Positions 19,365 to 28,551 of a stretch of 64,000 nt of DNA are shown in pieces. The stretch comes from Tsukamurella sp. PLM1. Its GTDB lineage: Bacteria; Actinomycetota; Actinomycetes; Mycobacteriales; Mycobacteriaceae. The translations under genes and the position numbers were made by a program. Each line of letters starts with the position of its first letter. Positions within the stretch are counted from its first letter, which is position 1. A model generated the notes under the pieces. It had not been told where the DNA came from. It searched no databases and saw only the letters and a list, made by a program, of their open reading frames with translations. The DNA lies in assembly GCF_023168325.1 (NCBI RefSeq), contig NZ_AP025688.1:2170001-2234000 (forward strand), given 5' to 3'.

Positions 19365-21975
19365 GTGATGAGTACGGAAACCGCAGCTCTCACCGTCACG
19401 GTGGACGGGCAGACGCTGACATTCGCGCCGGGCAAGACGGTGACCTTCGGGCGCACCCTTGAGTCCGACGTCACGATCAACCATCCGCTGGTCTCACGCA
19501 CGCACGCCGTCGCGTCCGCAGGCCCGACGGGGTGGATCCTCACCGACCGGAGCACCAACGGCGTCTTCGTGGGCGGCGTCCGGCGCCCGAACATCGCGCT
19601 CAACGGCAGCCAGGTGCTGATGTTCGGCGACCCGCGCACGGGTGCGTCCGTGACGTTCTCCGCGGCGCCGCGGTCGAATACCCCGCCCCCGCCGCCGCAG
19701 CGGACCCCACCGCCCGCCGCGCCGCAGCAGCCGGTGCAGCAGCTGCCCACCACCCGGCGCACGCCGCCGAACCCGGCGCCCCCGAACGCAGCGCCGCCGA
19801 ATCCGCCGCAGTCGAACGCGGCGCCGTCGGGCGGCTTCCAGGCGCCGGCGACGAGCAACCCCGCGCCGCCGTCGCGGCCGATGCCACTCCCGCCGCGGCA
19901 GCAGGCACCGTCGGCCCCGATCCCCGCGCAGCAGGCCCCGGCCGGGCCACCGCGCCCCGTCGGCGAGGTCGCGCCGCACCTGCGCGCGATGGCCGGGAAC
20001 ACGGGGCTCTACCAGGTGGCGAAGATGCCGGCGCGGCCCACCGCGTCGGGCCAGATCACGATCGGCCGTACTCCGGACAACGATCTCGCGATCGCCGACA
20101 TGCTGGTCTCACGGCGGCACGCCCGCCTGCTCACCGGGCCGCAGGGGCTCGTGATAGAAGACCTGGGCTCGGCGAACGGCACGCAGGTCAACGGCCGCCG
20201 CATCGCCGGCGCCACGGCGCTGCGGGACGGCGATGTGGTCACGGTCGGCAACTCGGACCTCATCGTCGAGAACGGCCGGTTGGAGCGACCGAAGGCGAAG
20301 GAGTTCGCCGGGGCCGGGCTCGCGGTGCAGGGCATCACGCTCACCGTCGACGGCAACAAGACGCTGCTGCACGGCGTGGACTTCCGCGCCGCACCCGGCA
20401 CGCTGACCGCGGTGATCGGCCCCTCGGGTGCGGGCAAGTCGACGGTGTCGCGCGTCGTCTCCGGCGCCGTCACCCCGACGGCCGGCCGGGTCGAGTTCGA
20501 GGGACGCGACGTTCATCGCGACTTCGACGCGCTGCGCTCGCGCATCGGCATGGTGCCGCAGGACGACGTACTGCACCGGCAACTCACCCTGCAGCAGGCG
20601 CTGCGCTTCGCCGCCGAGCTGCGCCTGCCGCCGGACATGAGCAAGGCCGACCGGGATCAGGTGATCGACGGCGTGCTCGCGGAGCTGCAGCTCACCGAGC
20701 ACAAGAAGACGCGGGTCGACAAGCTGTCCGGCGGCCAGCGCAAGCGCGCCTCGGTGGCGATGGAACTGCTCACGGGGCCGTCGCTGCTGATCCTGGACGA
20801 GCCCACGTCGGGCCTCGACCCCGCCCTGGACCGGCAGGTGATGCAGACCCTTCGCCGCCTGGCGGACGCCGGGCGAGTGGTCATCGTGGTCACGCACTCG
20901 CTCACCCACATCGACATGTGCGATCAGGTGCTCCTGCTCGCGCCCGGCGGCAAGACCGCGTATTGCGGCTCGCCCAAGGGTGTGAAGGCCGCGATGGGGA
21001 CGAGCGACTGGGCGGAGATCTTCGACTTCGCCGCCAAGCAGCCCGACGTCGCCTGGCAGCGGTACCGCTCCACACATCCCGCCCCGCCGCCGCCCGCTCC
21101 GACGGGTGCCCCGCCGACACCGACCAAGGCGCCCAAGACCTCGACCCGCAAGCAGCTGTCGGTGGTCGCGAGGCGGCAACTGCGGCTGATCCTCGCGGAT
21201 CGCGGCTACCTGATCTTCCTGATTCTCATGCCGATCGTGCTCGGCGCGGTCACGCTGCTCGTGCCCGCCGAGAAGGGTCTCGCCGACGCCGTGGATTCGG
21301 AGATCGCCGCCCCGAAGATGATCCTGGTGCTGCTGGTGATCGGCGCCTGCTTCATGGGAGCGGCGCTCACGGCGCGCGACCTCGTGGGCGAGCGGGCCAT
21401 CTTCCAGCGCGAGCGCGCCGTCGGCCTGCGGCCGGGCGCGTACCTCGGCGAAGACGGTCGTCTTCTTCGTGGCCGCCACCCTGCAGGCTGCGATCATGGT
21501 GGGGATCACCCTGGTCGGCACGGCTGTCCCGGAACAGGGCGCGATCCTGGCCAGCGTGCCCGTCGAGCTGATCATCGACATCGCGGTGCTCGCCTGCGTC
21601 TCCACCCTGGTGGGCCTGCTGATCTCGGCGATCGCCAGGTCTGCCGAGCAGGTGATGCCGCTGCTGGTCGTGGTCGTGATCTCGCAGCTGGTGATGAGCG
21701 GCGGCCTGTTCGGCCTGCACGGCCGCCCGGGCCTGGAACAACTGTCGTGGCTGTTCCCGTCGCGGTGGGGCTTCGCGGCGAGCGCGTCGACGATCGACCT
21801 GCAGAAGGTGACCGAGGTGATCGACCCCGTGTCGGGGCGACCGGCACCGTCGAGCGCGGACCCGCTGTGGGACTCCACGCCGACCCAGTGGGGCATCGCG
21901 ATCGGCGTTCTCGCCGGGATGGCGCTGATCCTGTGGCTCGCGACGTGGTTCCGGATCTCGCGCAAGTCGGGGTAG
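19365..21975 (+). CDS. FHA-domain ABC exporter, Rv1747-like (one frame break)
   Basis: The single chain of about 870 residues holds an FHA domain (about residues 25-90: TFGRTLESDVTIN, SRTHAV, STNGVFVGG), a Pro/Gln-rich linker (about 105-205), a second FHA domain (TIGRTPDNDLAIADMLVSRRHA, SANGTQVNG), an ABC ATPase (Walker A GPSGAGKST near 351, signature LSGGQRKR, Walker B LLILDEPTSG) and an ABC-2 type membrane domain. FHA domains bind phosphothreonine, so a Ser/Thr kinase probably controls transport; M. tuberculosis Rv1747 is a PknF substrate. The frame changes at GG 21447-21448; removing one base (or adding two) continues into AKTVVFFVAATLQAA. It lies between mpa and dop, not its place in mycobacteria. 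Confidence 0.88.
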
Positions 21976-22016
21976 GCCGTGCCGGGAGCCGGGCGAGCGG
22001 GCCGCGTAGCCACCGA

Positions 22017-22022
22017 TAGGCT
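22017..22022 (+). promoter_or_regulatory. -10 box of leaderless dop promoter
   Basis: TAGGCT lies 6 nt before ATG 22029. Confidence 0.6.
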
Positions 22023-22028
22023 GGCCGC

Positions 22029-23519
22029 ATGGAGCGCATCATCGGCACAGAGGTGGAGTACGGGATCTCGGCGCCGAAGGACCCCACGGCCAACCCGATC
22101 CTGACCTCGACGCAGGCGGTGCTCGCGTACGCGGCCGCCGCGGCGGTGCCGCGCGCCAAACGCACGCGGTGGGACTACGACCTGGAGTCGCCGCTGCGGG
22201 ACGCCCGCGGGTTCGACCTGGGGAGGGGCGGGCCGGCCCCGATCATCGACGCCGACGAGATCGGCGCCGCGAACATGATCCTCACCAACGGCGCGCGGCT
22301 GTACGTGGACCACGCGCACCCCGAGTACTCCGCGCCCGAGGTCACCGACCCGCTGGACGCGGTGATCTGGGACAAGGCGGGGGAGCGCGTCATGGACGCC
22401 GCGGCCCGGTACGCGTCGACGGTGCCCGGGGCCGCCGCCCTGCAGCTGTACAAGAACAACATCGACGGCAAGGGCGCCTCGTACGGCACGCACGAGAACT
22501 ACCTGTGCCGCCGGGAGACGCCGTTCGCCTCGATCGTGTCCGGGTTGACCCCGTTCTTCGTCACACGCCAGGTGTTCTGCGGCAGCGGCCGGGTCGGGAT
22601 CGGCGCGAGCGGCGACGAGGCCGGCTTCCAGCTCTCGCAGCGGGCCGACTACATCGAGGTCGAGGTGGGCCTGGAGACCACCCTCAAGCGCGGGATCATC
22701 AACACCCGCGACGAGCCGCACGCCGATCCGGACAAGTACCGCCGGCTGCACGTGATCATCGGCGACGCGAACCTGGCCGAGCTGGCCACGTACCTCAAGG
22801 TCGGCGCGTCGGCGCTGGTGCTGGACCTGATCGAGGCCGGTGTGGACCTGTCGGACCTGGCGCTCGCCGCGCCGGTGACGGCCGTGCACCAGGTCTCGCG
22901 GGACCTGACGCTGCGCGGTGTCCTCGAGCTGGCCGACGGCCGCACGATGACGGCGCTGGACATCCAGCGCGAGTACGCCGACCGGGTGGGCCGGTTCTTG
23001 GAGGGCTCCGACGATGCCCGTGCCCTGGACGTGCACGCCCAGTGGGTGCGGGTGCTCGACACCCTGTCCGACGACCCGCTGCGGCTCGCCGACGAGCTGG
23101 ACTGGCCCGCGAAACTCCGGTTGCTCGAGGGGATCCGCCAGCGCGAGGGTCTGGGCTGGGGCGCGTCGAAGCTGCAGCTGGTGGACCTGCAGTACTCGGA
23201 CGTCCGGCTGGACAAGGGCCTCTACAACCGCCTCGTCGCGCGCGGCTCGATGAAGCGCCTCGTCACCGAGCAACAGGTGATGGATGCCGTCAGCACCCCG
23301 CCCGAGTCCACCCGTGCGTACTTCCGCGGCGAGTGCATGCGCCGCTTCGGCACCGAGATCGCCGCGGCCAGCTGGGATTCGGTGATCTTCGACGTGGGTG
23401 CGGATTCCCTGGTGCGGATCCCCACGCTCGAGCCGTTGCGGGGGACGAAGGAGCATGTCGGCGCCCTGCTCGACGGTGCCTCCTCCGCCCGCGAGCTCGT
23501 CGACTCGCTGCGGGGCTAG
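22029..23519 (+). CDS. dop: Dop, Pup deamidase/depupylase
   Basis: Dop converts the C-terminal Gln of Pup to Glu and also removes Pup from proteins. It shares the glutamine-synthetase-like fold of PafA. The 496-residue protein is intact. It shows the metal-site start [11 protein letters not shown], the conserved Asp in [15 protein letters not shown], a Dop-type insertion after residue 35 ([20 protein letters not shown]) that PafA lacks, [17 protein letters not shown] and [19 protein letters not shown]. Pup here ends in Gln, so the deamidase activity is needed. Confidence 0.96.
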   Translation: MERIIGTEVEYGISAPKDPTANPILTSTQAVLAYAAAAAVPRAKRTRWDYDLESPLRDARGFDLGRGGPAPIIDADEIGAANMILTNGARLYVDHAHPEYSAPEVTDPLDAVIWDKAGERVMDAAARYASTVPGAAALQLYKNNIDGKGASYGTHENYLCRRETPFASIVSGLTPFFVTRQVFCGSGRVGIGASGDEAGFQLSQRADYIEVEVGLETTLKRGIINTRDEPHADPDKYRRLHVIIGDANLAELATYLKVGASALVLDLIEAGVDLSDLALAAPVTAVHQVSRDLTLRGVLELADGRTMTALDIQREYADRVGRFLEGSDDARALDVHAQWVRVLDTLSDDPLRLADELDWPAKLRLLEGIRQREGLGWGASKLQLVDLQYSDVRLDKGLYNRLVARGSMKRLVTEQQVMDAVSTPPESTRAYFRGECMRRFGTEIAAASWDSVIFDVGADSLVRIPTLEPLRGTKEHVGALLDGASSARELVDSLRG

Positions 23520-23531
23520 CACCTTTCTATG

Positions 23532-23550
23532 GACTAAGTCTGACTAAGTC
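23532..23550. promoter_or_regulatory. Tandem operator repeats of the toxin-antitoxin pair
   Basis: GACTAAGTC occurs twice with a 10-bp period (23532-23540, 23542-23550). Each copy is an inverted repeat around a central A, and the second extends to CTGACTAAGTCAG. The repeats occupy the -35 region of the promoter, as expected for autoregulation by a Phd-type antitoxin. The proposal rests on position and symmetry only. Confidence 0.6.
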
Positions 23551-23552
23551 AG

Positions 23553-23558
23553 TACCTT
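23553..23558 (+). promoter_or_regulatory. -10 box of leaderless antitoxin promoter
   Basis: TACCTT lies 6 nt before ATG 23565 and directly after the operator repeats. Confidence 0.55.
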
Positions 23559-23564
23559 GGTGGC

Positions 23565-23801
23565 ATGACGTCGGTGAACATCCACGAAGCGAAGACGCAC
23601 CTGTCGCGGCTCCTGGAACGCGTCGCAGCCGGGGAGCGCATCGTGATCTCCAAGGCCGGCCGCCCGATCGCCGATCTGGTCCCGCACCGGCCCGCGCCCG
23701 TGCGGTTCGGCGGTCTCGCCGGGCGGCTCGAGTACGACGATGCCGCGTTCGATGTGGACGAGGACATCCAGCGCATGTTCTACGGCTCGGACGACAAATG
23801 A
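23565..23801 (+). CDS. Phd/YefM-family antitoxin
   Basis: The 78-residue protein begins MTSVNIHEAKTHLSRLLERV and continues GERIVISKAGRPIADLVP, the classic Phd/YefM DNA-binding dimer fold. The C-terminal tail (YDDAAFDVDEDIQRMFYG) is acidic and would wrap the toxin. ATGA overlap with the PIN gene couples the two. It probably represses its own promoter through the repeats at 23532-23550. The pair lies 45 nt after dop. Confidence 0.88.
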   Translation: MTSVNIHEAKTHLSRLLERVAAGERIVISKAGRPIADLVPHRPAPVRFGGLAGRLEYDDAAFDVDEDIQRMFYGSDDK

Positions 23802-24181
23802 TCCTGCTCGACAGTCAGACCGCGCTGTGGGTTCTGGACGACAGCCCGCGACTCGGGGAGTCGGCGAGGACTCGCATCGGGGACTCGGCCGAGGTGTACG
23901 TGTCCGTGGCGACGGTGTGGGAACTGACGATCAAGTCGATGCTCGGGAAACTCTCGGTGCCGGCGGACTTCGGGGCGCTCGTCGAAGCGGAGGGACTGCG
24001 GCTGCTGAACGTGGAGGCGGAGCACGCCGAGGGGATCCGTGAGTTTCCCGAGCTGCTGCGGCACGACCCGTTCGATCGGCTGCTCATCGCCCAAGCACGG
24101 GTCGAACAGCTGTTGTTCTTGACCTCGGACCGGGTTCTCCTCGATCTCGACCGGGACTTCATCGTCGATTCCACCGTCTGA
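23798..24181 (+). CDS. PIN-domain toxin (VapC-like)
   Basis: The 127-residue protein begins MILLDSQTALWVLDD, with the first catalytic Asp (Asp5). It continues with VSVATVWELTIKSMLGKL (conserved Glu), HDPFDRLLIAQA (acidic pair) and LLFLTSDRVLLDLDRD. PIN toxins are metal-dependent RNases. It overlaps the antitoxin stop by four bases. Pairing of a PIN toxin with a Phd-type antitoxin is a common mix. The catalytic acids look intact, so the toxin is probably active. Confidence 0.88.
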   Translation: MILLDSQTALWVLDDSPRLGESARTRIGDSAEVYVSVATVWELTIKSMLGKLSVPADFGALVEAEGLRLLNVEAEHAEGIREFPELLRHDPFDRLLIAQARVEQLLFLTSDRVLLDLDRDFIVDSTV

Positions 24182-24192
24182 CAGGAACACTC

Positions 24193-24650
24193 ATGGACCT
24201 CGCACGTGAACTGAACAAGCTGTATGCCAAGGCGTTTCCGGAGGTGCTCAAGGCACACGGCGAGCTGTACGTCCGCTCGGGCGGGCGCATCGGGCACAAG
24301 CTGCTGTTCGGGGTGCCGAGCCTGATCGTCCGCACCGTCGGGGCGAAGTCGGGGAGCCGCGCACCACCGTGCTCACCTACGCGAAGGACGGCGCCGACTA
24401 CGTGGTGGTGGCGTCGAAGGGCGGCGCGCCCCGCAATCCCGCGTGGTTCCACAACATGGTGAAGGCCGGCACCGTCGACGTACAGGTGGGTACCGACCGT
24501 TTCCCGGCCATCGTCGAAGCGCTCCGCCCGGGCGCCGCCGACTACCAGCGGCTCTGGGACCTCGCCGACGCGAACAACGGCGGCCGGTACGCCGCGTACC
24601 AGCGCAAGACCACCCGACCGATACCGGTCGTACGCCTCCGCCCGGTCTGA
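24193..24650 (+). CDS. Nitroreductase/deazaflavin-dependent (Ddn-like) protein, one frameshift
   Basis: The joined protein of about 152 residues fits the Ddn family of F420-dependent split-barrel enzymes: PSLIVRTVGAKSGEPRTTVLTYAKDG (with the break repaired), DYVVVASKGGAPRNPAWFHNMVKAG and TVDVQVG. Such proteins use F420H2 to reduce quinones or nitro compounds at the membrane. The break is at GGGG 24351-24354; one added G restores the frame exactly at the conserved GEPRTTVL. It lies 11 nt after the toxin gene and may be co-transcribed with it. Confidence 0.85.
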
Positions 24651-24651
24651 G

Positions 24652-25383
24652 ATGGCGCGGCACGCGCGGTCGACGCCGCGCAGGTTCGGCCCGATGGTGT
24701 TCGGACTGCTCTGTAGCGCGGCGATGTTTCTGACGGCGGCGATCCTCGGCGCCGTGGGCGCGATCCACGGAACCCGATCAGATTGGTTCATCAACGTGGT
24801 CGGCGGCCTGTTCTTCGGCGTGGGTGGGGTGGTGGTGGCGTGGCTGGTCTCCTCTCTGCCGGTACCGAGGCACGGTGCGCTTCGCCTGGTCGGCGGCACG
24901 GACGTCCGAGGGCGACTCGGTCCGCGGTTCGTCGCGGTCGCGATCGTCGCACTCCTGCACAGCGTCCTCGTGACGGTCACGGTGGCGAACGTGATCGACG
25001 TGCTCGTTGAACCGGGCGACCGGACGTCCCTTCCGACGGCGCTGACTCTCGCCGGATTCACCCTGATGATCGACGTCTTCTTCGTCGGCCACGCGGTCGG
25101 GATGTATCGCGCGAGCCGCATGGTGCTCCTGTCGATCGGCGACGAAGGTGTGAGCACCGCGACCGCGACCGACTCACCGGCGTACGCACGTTGGGACGAC
25201 GTGTCCGGGTGGATGGTGACCCCGGAGGCCGTGTTCGTCCCGACCATCGGGCGCGATATCCGGCACCACCTCGTGTGGCGGTTCGATGGAGAATCCGTCC
25301 GCACACCGGTGGACCTACGTCCGAGCCCGGATGAGATCACGAGAGAGATCGCCCGGAGGGCGCCGCATGTGCGCAAGCGCTGA
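24652..25383 (+). CDS. Membrane protein of unknown function, 243 aa
   Basis: The start ATG 24652 lies one base after the previous stop. The N-terminus is basic, then come four hydrophobic segments: FGLLCSAAMFLTAAILG, VVGGLFFGVGGVVVAWLV, VAVAIVALLHSVLVTVTVA and TLAGFTLMIDVFFVGHAVG. The cytoplasmic C-terminal part (VLLSIGDEGVSTATATDSPAYARWDDVSGWMV) resembles a small PH-like beta domain. No function is recognised. It converges with the minus-strand membrane protein. Confidence 0.65.
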   Translation: MARHARSTPRRFGPMVFGLLCSAAMFLTAAILGAVGAIHGTRSDWFINVVGGLFFGVGGVVVAWLVSSLPVPRHGALRLVGGTDVRGRLGPRFVAVAIVALLHSVLVTVTVANVIDVLVEPGDRTSLPTALTLAGFTLMIDVFFVGHAVGMYRASRMVLLSIGDEGVSTATATDSPAYARWDDVSGWMVTPEAVFVPTIGRDIRHHLVWRFDGESVRTPVDLRPSPDEITREIARRAPHVRKR

Positions 25384-25417
25384 GCGCGACGGCGTTGAAC
25401 GGCTCGCGCGGGTGTTC

Positions 25418-25455
25418 TTCACTGATCAGCGGGCTGCAACCCGCGGCTCGGTGAA
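25418..25455. terminator. Hairpin between convergent genes
   Basis: Outer arms TTCAC/GTGAA enclose an inner stem GCGGG-CTGCAA-CCCGC (25429-25444). It lies in the 104-bp gap between two convergent genes, so it may end transcription from both sides. There is no T-run. Confidence 0.4.
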
Positions 25456-25487
25456 GGACCCCCTCGGGAGTGCGGCGGACCGTCGGC

Positions 25488-25874
25488 CTACATGCCGATG
25501 GCGAGGTTCCGGGCGTAGGCGACGCGGTTGTACGTGTCCTGCACCGTCCCCAAGGAGTACGCCGGGACGCTGGTGGTGAAGGAACGGCCCTCCAGCCCGA
25601 TCACGGTCACCTGAACGAACCCCTGCGTCTGGTCCTCTTTCACCAGCAGCAGGAACAGCGAGAAGATGCACACCACGAACACACCGACGATCGCCAGCAC
25701 CGTCGCCCAGGTGGGCGTGCTGCGCGTGGTCAGGGTGTGATCGTTGACCGTCCACTGGGAACCCGCGATCGGGAACGTGCCGACAGGGGTGATCACTTCC
25801 GTGCGGGTGCAATGGATGTCACCGATGCTCACGAGCACGGGTTCAGGCAGGTTGAGCGGCGTGTACGGATCCAC
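25488..25874 (-). CDS. Single-pass membrane protein, hypothetical, 128 aa
   Basis: The protein has an N-terminal soluble part with [24 protein letters not shown], one strong membrane helix ([23 protein letters not shown]), and a C-terminal part with [21 protein letters not shown]. The two soluble parts look like beta structure on either side of the helix. The start is GTG 25874, 6 nt after TAGACT. It is divergent from pup; the two promoters are only 6 bp apart. No function is recognised. Confidence 0.65.
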   Translation of the reverse strand: MDPYTPLNLPEPVLVSIGDIHCTRTEVITPVGTFPIAGSQWTVNDHTLTTRSTPTWATVLAIVGVFVVCIFSLFLLLVKEDQTQGFVQVTVIGLEGRSFTTSVPAYSLGTVQDTYNRVAYARNLAIGM

Positions 25875-25880
25875 GAGTGC

Positions 25881-25886
25881 AGTCTA
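25881..25886 (-). promoter_or_regulatory. -10 box of leaderless promoter (minus strand)
   Basis: Minus-strand TAGACT lies 6 nt before GTG 25874. Confidence 0.5.
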
Positions 25887-25892
25887 GGCCGG

Positions 25893-25898
25893 TAGGGT
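25893..25898 (+). promoter_or_regulatory. -10 box of the pup-prcB-prcA promoter
   Basis: TAGGGT would start transcription near 25905, giving a leader of about 42 nt before pup. The leader carries AAGGAGG at 25934-25940, 6 nt before ATG 25947, a strong ribosome-binding site that fits a highly expressed Pup. Confidence 0.5.
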
Positions 25899-25946
25899 TG
25901 AGTCATCGGGTCGTGCGGCTCGGTTGGTCGCTAAGGAGGCAGCGAG

Positions 25947-26141
25947 ATGGCGCAGGAGCAGGTCAAGCGTGGTGGCGGCGGAGACGACGAGGATCTCGCG
26001 GGCGCACCGTCCGGAGCCGGCCAGGAGCGCATCGAGAAGCTGACCGACGAGACGGACGACCTCCTCGACGAGATCGACGACGTGCTCGAGGAGAACGCCG
26101 AGGACTTCGTGCGCGCGTACGTGCAGAAGGGCGGCCAGTGA
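25947..26141 (+). CDS. pup: Pup, prokaryotic ubiquitin-like protein
   Basis: Pup is the small disordered tag that PafA links to lysines. The 64-residue protein is rich in Asp/Glu, has the helical Mpa-binding segment [20 protein letters not shown] and the invariant ending [11 protein letters not shown]. The terminal Gln must be deamidated by Dop before ligation. It has the best Shine-Dalgarno in the area. prcB starts inside its stop codon (GTGA). Confidence 0.97.
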   Translation: MAQEQVKRGGGGDDEDLAGAPSGAGQERIEKLTDETDDLLDEIDDVLEENAEDFVRAYVQKGGQ

Positions 26142-26907
26142 CGCCGCTGTCCGGCGGGTCGTCGTTCGTGGAGCACCTGGCCGCGGTGGCCCCGGAGGCC
26201 CTGCCGGGCCGGGCCGCCGGGAACGACGGTGCGCCGGACGTCCCGCACGGCACCACTATCGTCGCGGTCGCCTTCACGGGGGGCGTGCTGCTCGCCGGCG
26301 ATCGCCGCGCCACGATGGGCAACCTCATCGCCCAGCGCGACATCGTCAAGACCTTCGTCACCGACGAGCTGACGGCCGTCGGCATCGCCGGCACCGCGGG
26401 CATCGCCAAGCAGATCGTGAAGCTGTTCACCGTCGAGCTCGAGCACTACGAGAAGATCGAGGGCGTCCCGCTCACCTTCGACGGCAAGGCGAACCGCCTG
26501 GCCGGCATGGTGCGCGGCAACTTCGGCGCCGCGCTGCAGGGCCTGGTGGCGGTGCCGCTGCTGGTCGGATTCGACGGCGACCGCGGCCGCATCGTCTCGT
26601 ACGACGTGACGGGGGACTGGCACGACGAGGTGGATTATCACGCGATCGGCTCCGGCTCGGCGTGGGCCAAGTCGTCCATCAAGAAGCGCTACCGCGCGGA
26701 TCTCGATACCGACGGGGCGCTCGACGTCGCCGCCGAGGCCCTGTTCGACGCCGCCGACGACGACACCGCCACCGGCGGGCCGGACGCACTGCGCGGCCTG
26801 TACCCGACGGCCATCGTGGTCACGGCCGACGGCGCGGCCGAGATCGCCGAGCAGGACGTGGCCGCCGCGACGGATCGAGTGATCGCCGCGCGAGGGGTGC
26901 GCGATGA
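26138..26907 (+). CDS. prcB: PrcB, proteasome beta subunit (frame break at the last codons)
   Basis: PrcB forms the catalytic rings of the 20S core. A propeptide of about 46 residues ends at PHG, and the mature chain starts [11 protein letters not shown] with the catalytic Thr. Further features are [38 protein letters not shown] and [16 protein letters not shown] 26138 overlaps the pup stop. The last four or five codons are shifted at GGGG 26894-26897; one added base gives an end at TGA 26905-26907 that overlaps prcA in the usual ATGA way. Confidence 0.94.
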
Positions 26908-27587
26908 CGTTCCCGTACTACGCCTCCGCCGAGCAGATCATGCGCGATCGCTCGGAGCTGGCGCGCAAGGGCATCGCCCGCGGCCGCAGTGTGGTCGTGC
27001 TCAAGTACGCCGACGGCGTGCTGTTCGTGGCCGACAACCCCAGCTCGCTCAACAAGATCAGCGAGATCTACGACCGCATCGGCTTCGCCGCGGTGGGCAA
27101 GTACAACGAGTTCGAGTCGCTGCGCCGGGCGGGCATTCAGTTCGCCGATACCCGCGGTTATCAGTACTCGCGGCGCGACGTCACGGGCTGGTCGCTCACG
27201 AACGCCTATGCGTCCACGCTGGGCACGGTGTTCACGGAGCAGCCGAAGCCCTACGAGGTCGAGCTCACGGTCGCGGAGGTGGGCAGTCCGGAGTCGCCCG
27301 CGTCGAAGCTCTACCGGGTGGGCTACGACGGTTCCGTGGCCGACGAGAAGGGCTTCGTCGTGATGGGCGGGCAGACCGAGTCGATCACGCCGGTCCTCAC
27401 CGAGGGCTACGCGGACGGTCTCGACCTGCCGGCCGCGTTCACCCTCGCCGTTTCCGGGCTCAAGGCCCAGGCCGACGACAAGTCGTTCACCGCAACGGAG
27501 CTCGAGGTGGCGATCCTCGATCACACCCGCCCGCGCCGCGCCTTCAAGCGGATGTCGGACGAGCGGGTCGCCGAGCTGCTCGGGTAG
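26904..27587 (+). CDS. prcA: PrcA, proteasome alpha subunit
   Basis: PrcA forms the outer gating rings. The 227-residue protein begins [24 protein letters not shown] (gating N-terminus), continues [21 protein letters not shown] and [22 protein letters not shown], and ends in the C-terminal helix [14 protein letters not shown]. It lacks the long acidic C-terminal tail of the mycobacterial protein. Translation is coupled to prcB (ATGA). The subunit is non-catalytic. Confidence 0.96.
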   Translation: MTFPYYASAEQIMRDRSELARKGIARGRSVVVLKYADGVLFVADNPSSLNKISEIYDRIGFAAVGKYNEFESLRRAGIQFADTRGYQYSRRDVTGWSLTNAYASTLGTVFTEQPKPYEVELTVAEVGSPESPASKLYRVGYDGSVADEKGFVVMGGQTESITPVLTEGYADGLDLPAAFTLAVSGLKAQADDKSFTATELEVAILDHTRPRRAFKRMSDERVAELLG

Positions 27588-27657
27588 CCCTGGCACTACC
27601 GCGAGAAGGGGCGCCGGGGCCCGTGACGGCGCACCGTCGAACCGGTGTGCTGGAGGT

Positions 27658-28523
27658 ATGAACGAAACCTCCGTGCACCGGCGTGGTATTCCGTGGTTCC
27701 TGGCGCTGACGTTCCTACCGTCGTGGGGGCTGTGGCTGCTCGCGTACGCGCTCGGTCATCCGCTCGTCGATCCGGTGATCCAACTGCTCACGGGCGCGTT
27801 CCTGCCGGCGATCGCGGCGTGCGCGGTGCGCCTGTTCGTCACGCGGCAGGGCTTCGCCGACGCGGGCCTGCGGCTGCGGCTGCGCGCCTCGTGGCGGTGG
27901 TACCTCGCCGCGCTGGCGGTGCCGTTCGTGCTGTTGGCGGTGGCGATCCCGGTCGGCCTGCTCTCGGGCGTCGCGTCCTCCCGCCCGACGGTGCGCCCCT
28001 CCCGACGCTGCTGTTCGGCCCGCTGATGATGGTGGCCCTCGCGCCGATCTACTTCGGCGAGGAGTTCGGCTGGACGGCGTACCTGCGGGGCGCGCTAGCG
28101 GACCTGCGGGCGTTCCGGGCGCGTCCGACGCTGGCTGCGGCGACCACCGGCGCGGTGTGGGGCGCGTGGCACTGGCCGCTGGCGTCGGTGGGCTACTTCG
28201 GGTTCACGCCGCCGGTGCGCGATGTGCTGCTCCTGATTCCGCTCTGGGTGATCATGTCGATGTTGCTGGAGATCGCCTGGAGCGCACTGTGGTACGGCTC
28301 CGGAACCATCTGGACGACGTCGGTGGCGCATGCCGGTTTCAACCTTGTGTTCAGCGCGACGCTCGGAGCGTTCCTGCCGGAGGAGGCGCTCGTCGCGGCC
28401 TTCGTCGTACCGTCGGTGGCGCTGGTCCCCGTCGTCGCGGTGATCCTGGTCCGCGCTCGACACACGGATTCAGCGGAATCGGCCGAATCCGGGCGAATTA
28501 CCGCTAGCGTCGCCAACAACTGA
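27658..28523 (+). CDS. CPBP-family intramembrane metalloprotease (one frameshift)
   Basis: The joined protein of about 288 residues is very hydrophobic, with about eight membrane segments. It carries the CPBP motifs: [11 protein letters not shown] (EExxxxR), GAWHWPL (second motif His) and SVAHAGFN (third motif His). The family covers type II CAAX prenyl proteases and bacteriocin-immunity proteins, called ABI. The substrate is unknown. The break is at CCC 27980-27982; one added C gives [16 protein letters not shown]. It follows prcA by 70 nt. Confidence 0.85.
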
Positions 28524-28551
28524 ACCGACGAACGGTACGCGGAGGATTGTG

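Noticed and set aside
19679..19980. Pro-rich stretch as a separate gene or repeat element
   Set aside because: It is the in-frame linker between the two FHA domains of one protein.
20109..23522. A 1,137-codon minus-strand frame opposite the FHA-ABC and dop genes
   Set aside because: Composition is shadow-like (Arg/Val/His/Gln) and both plus-strand genes are certain.
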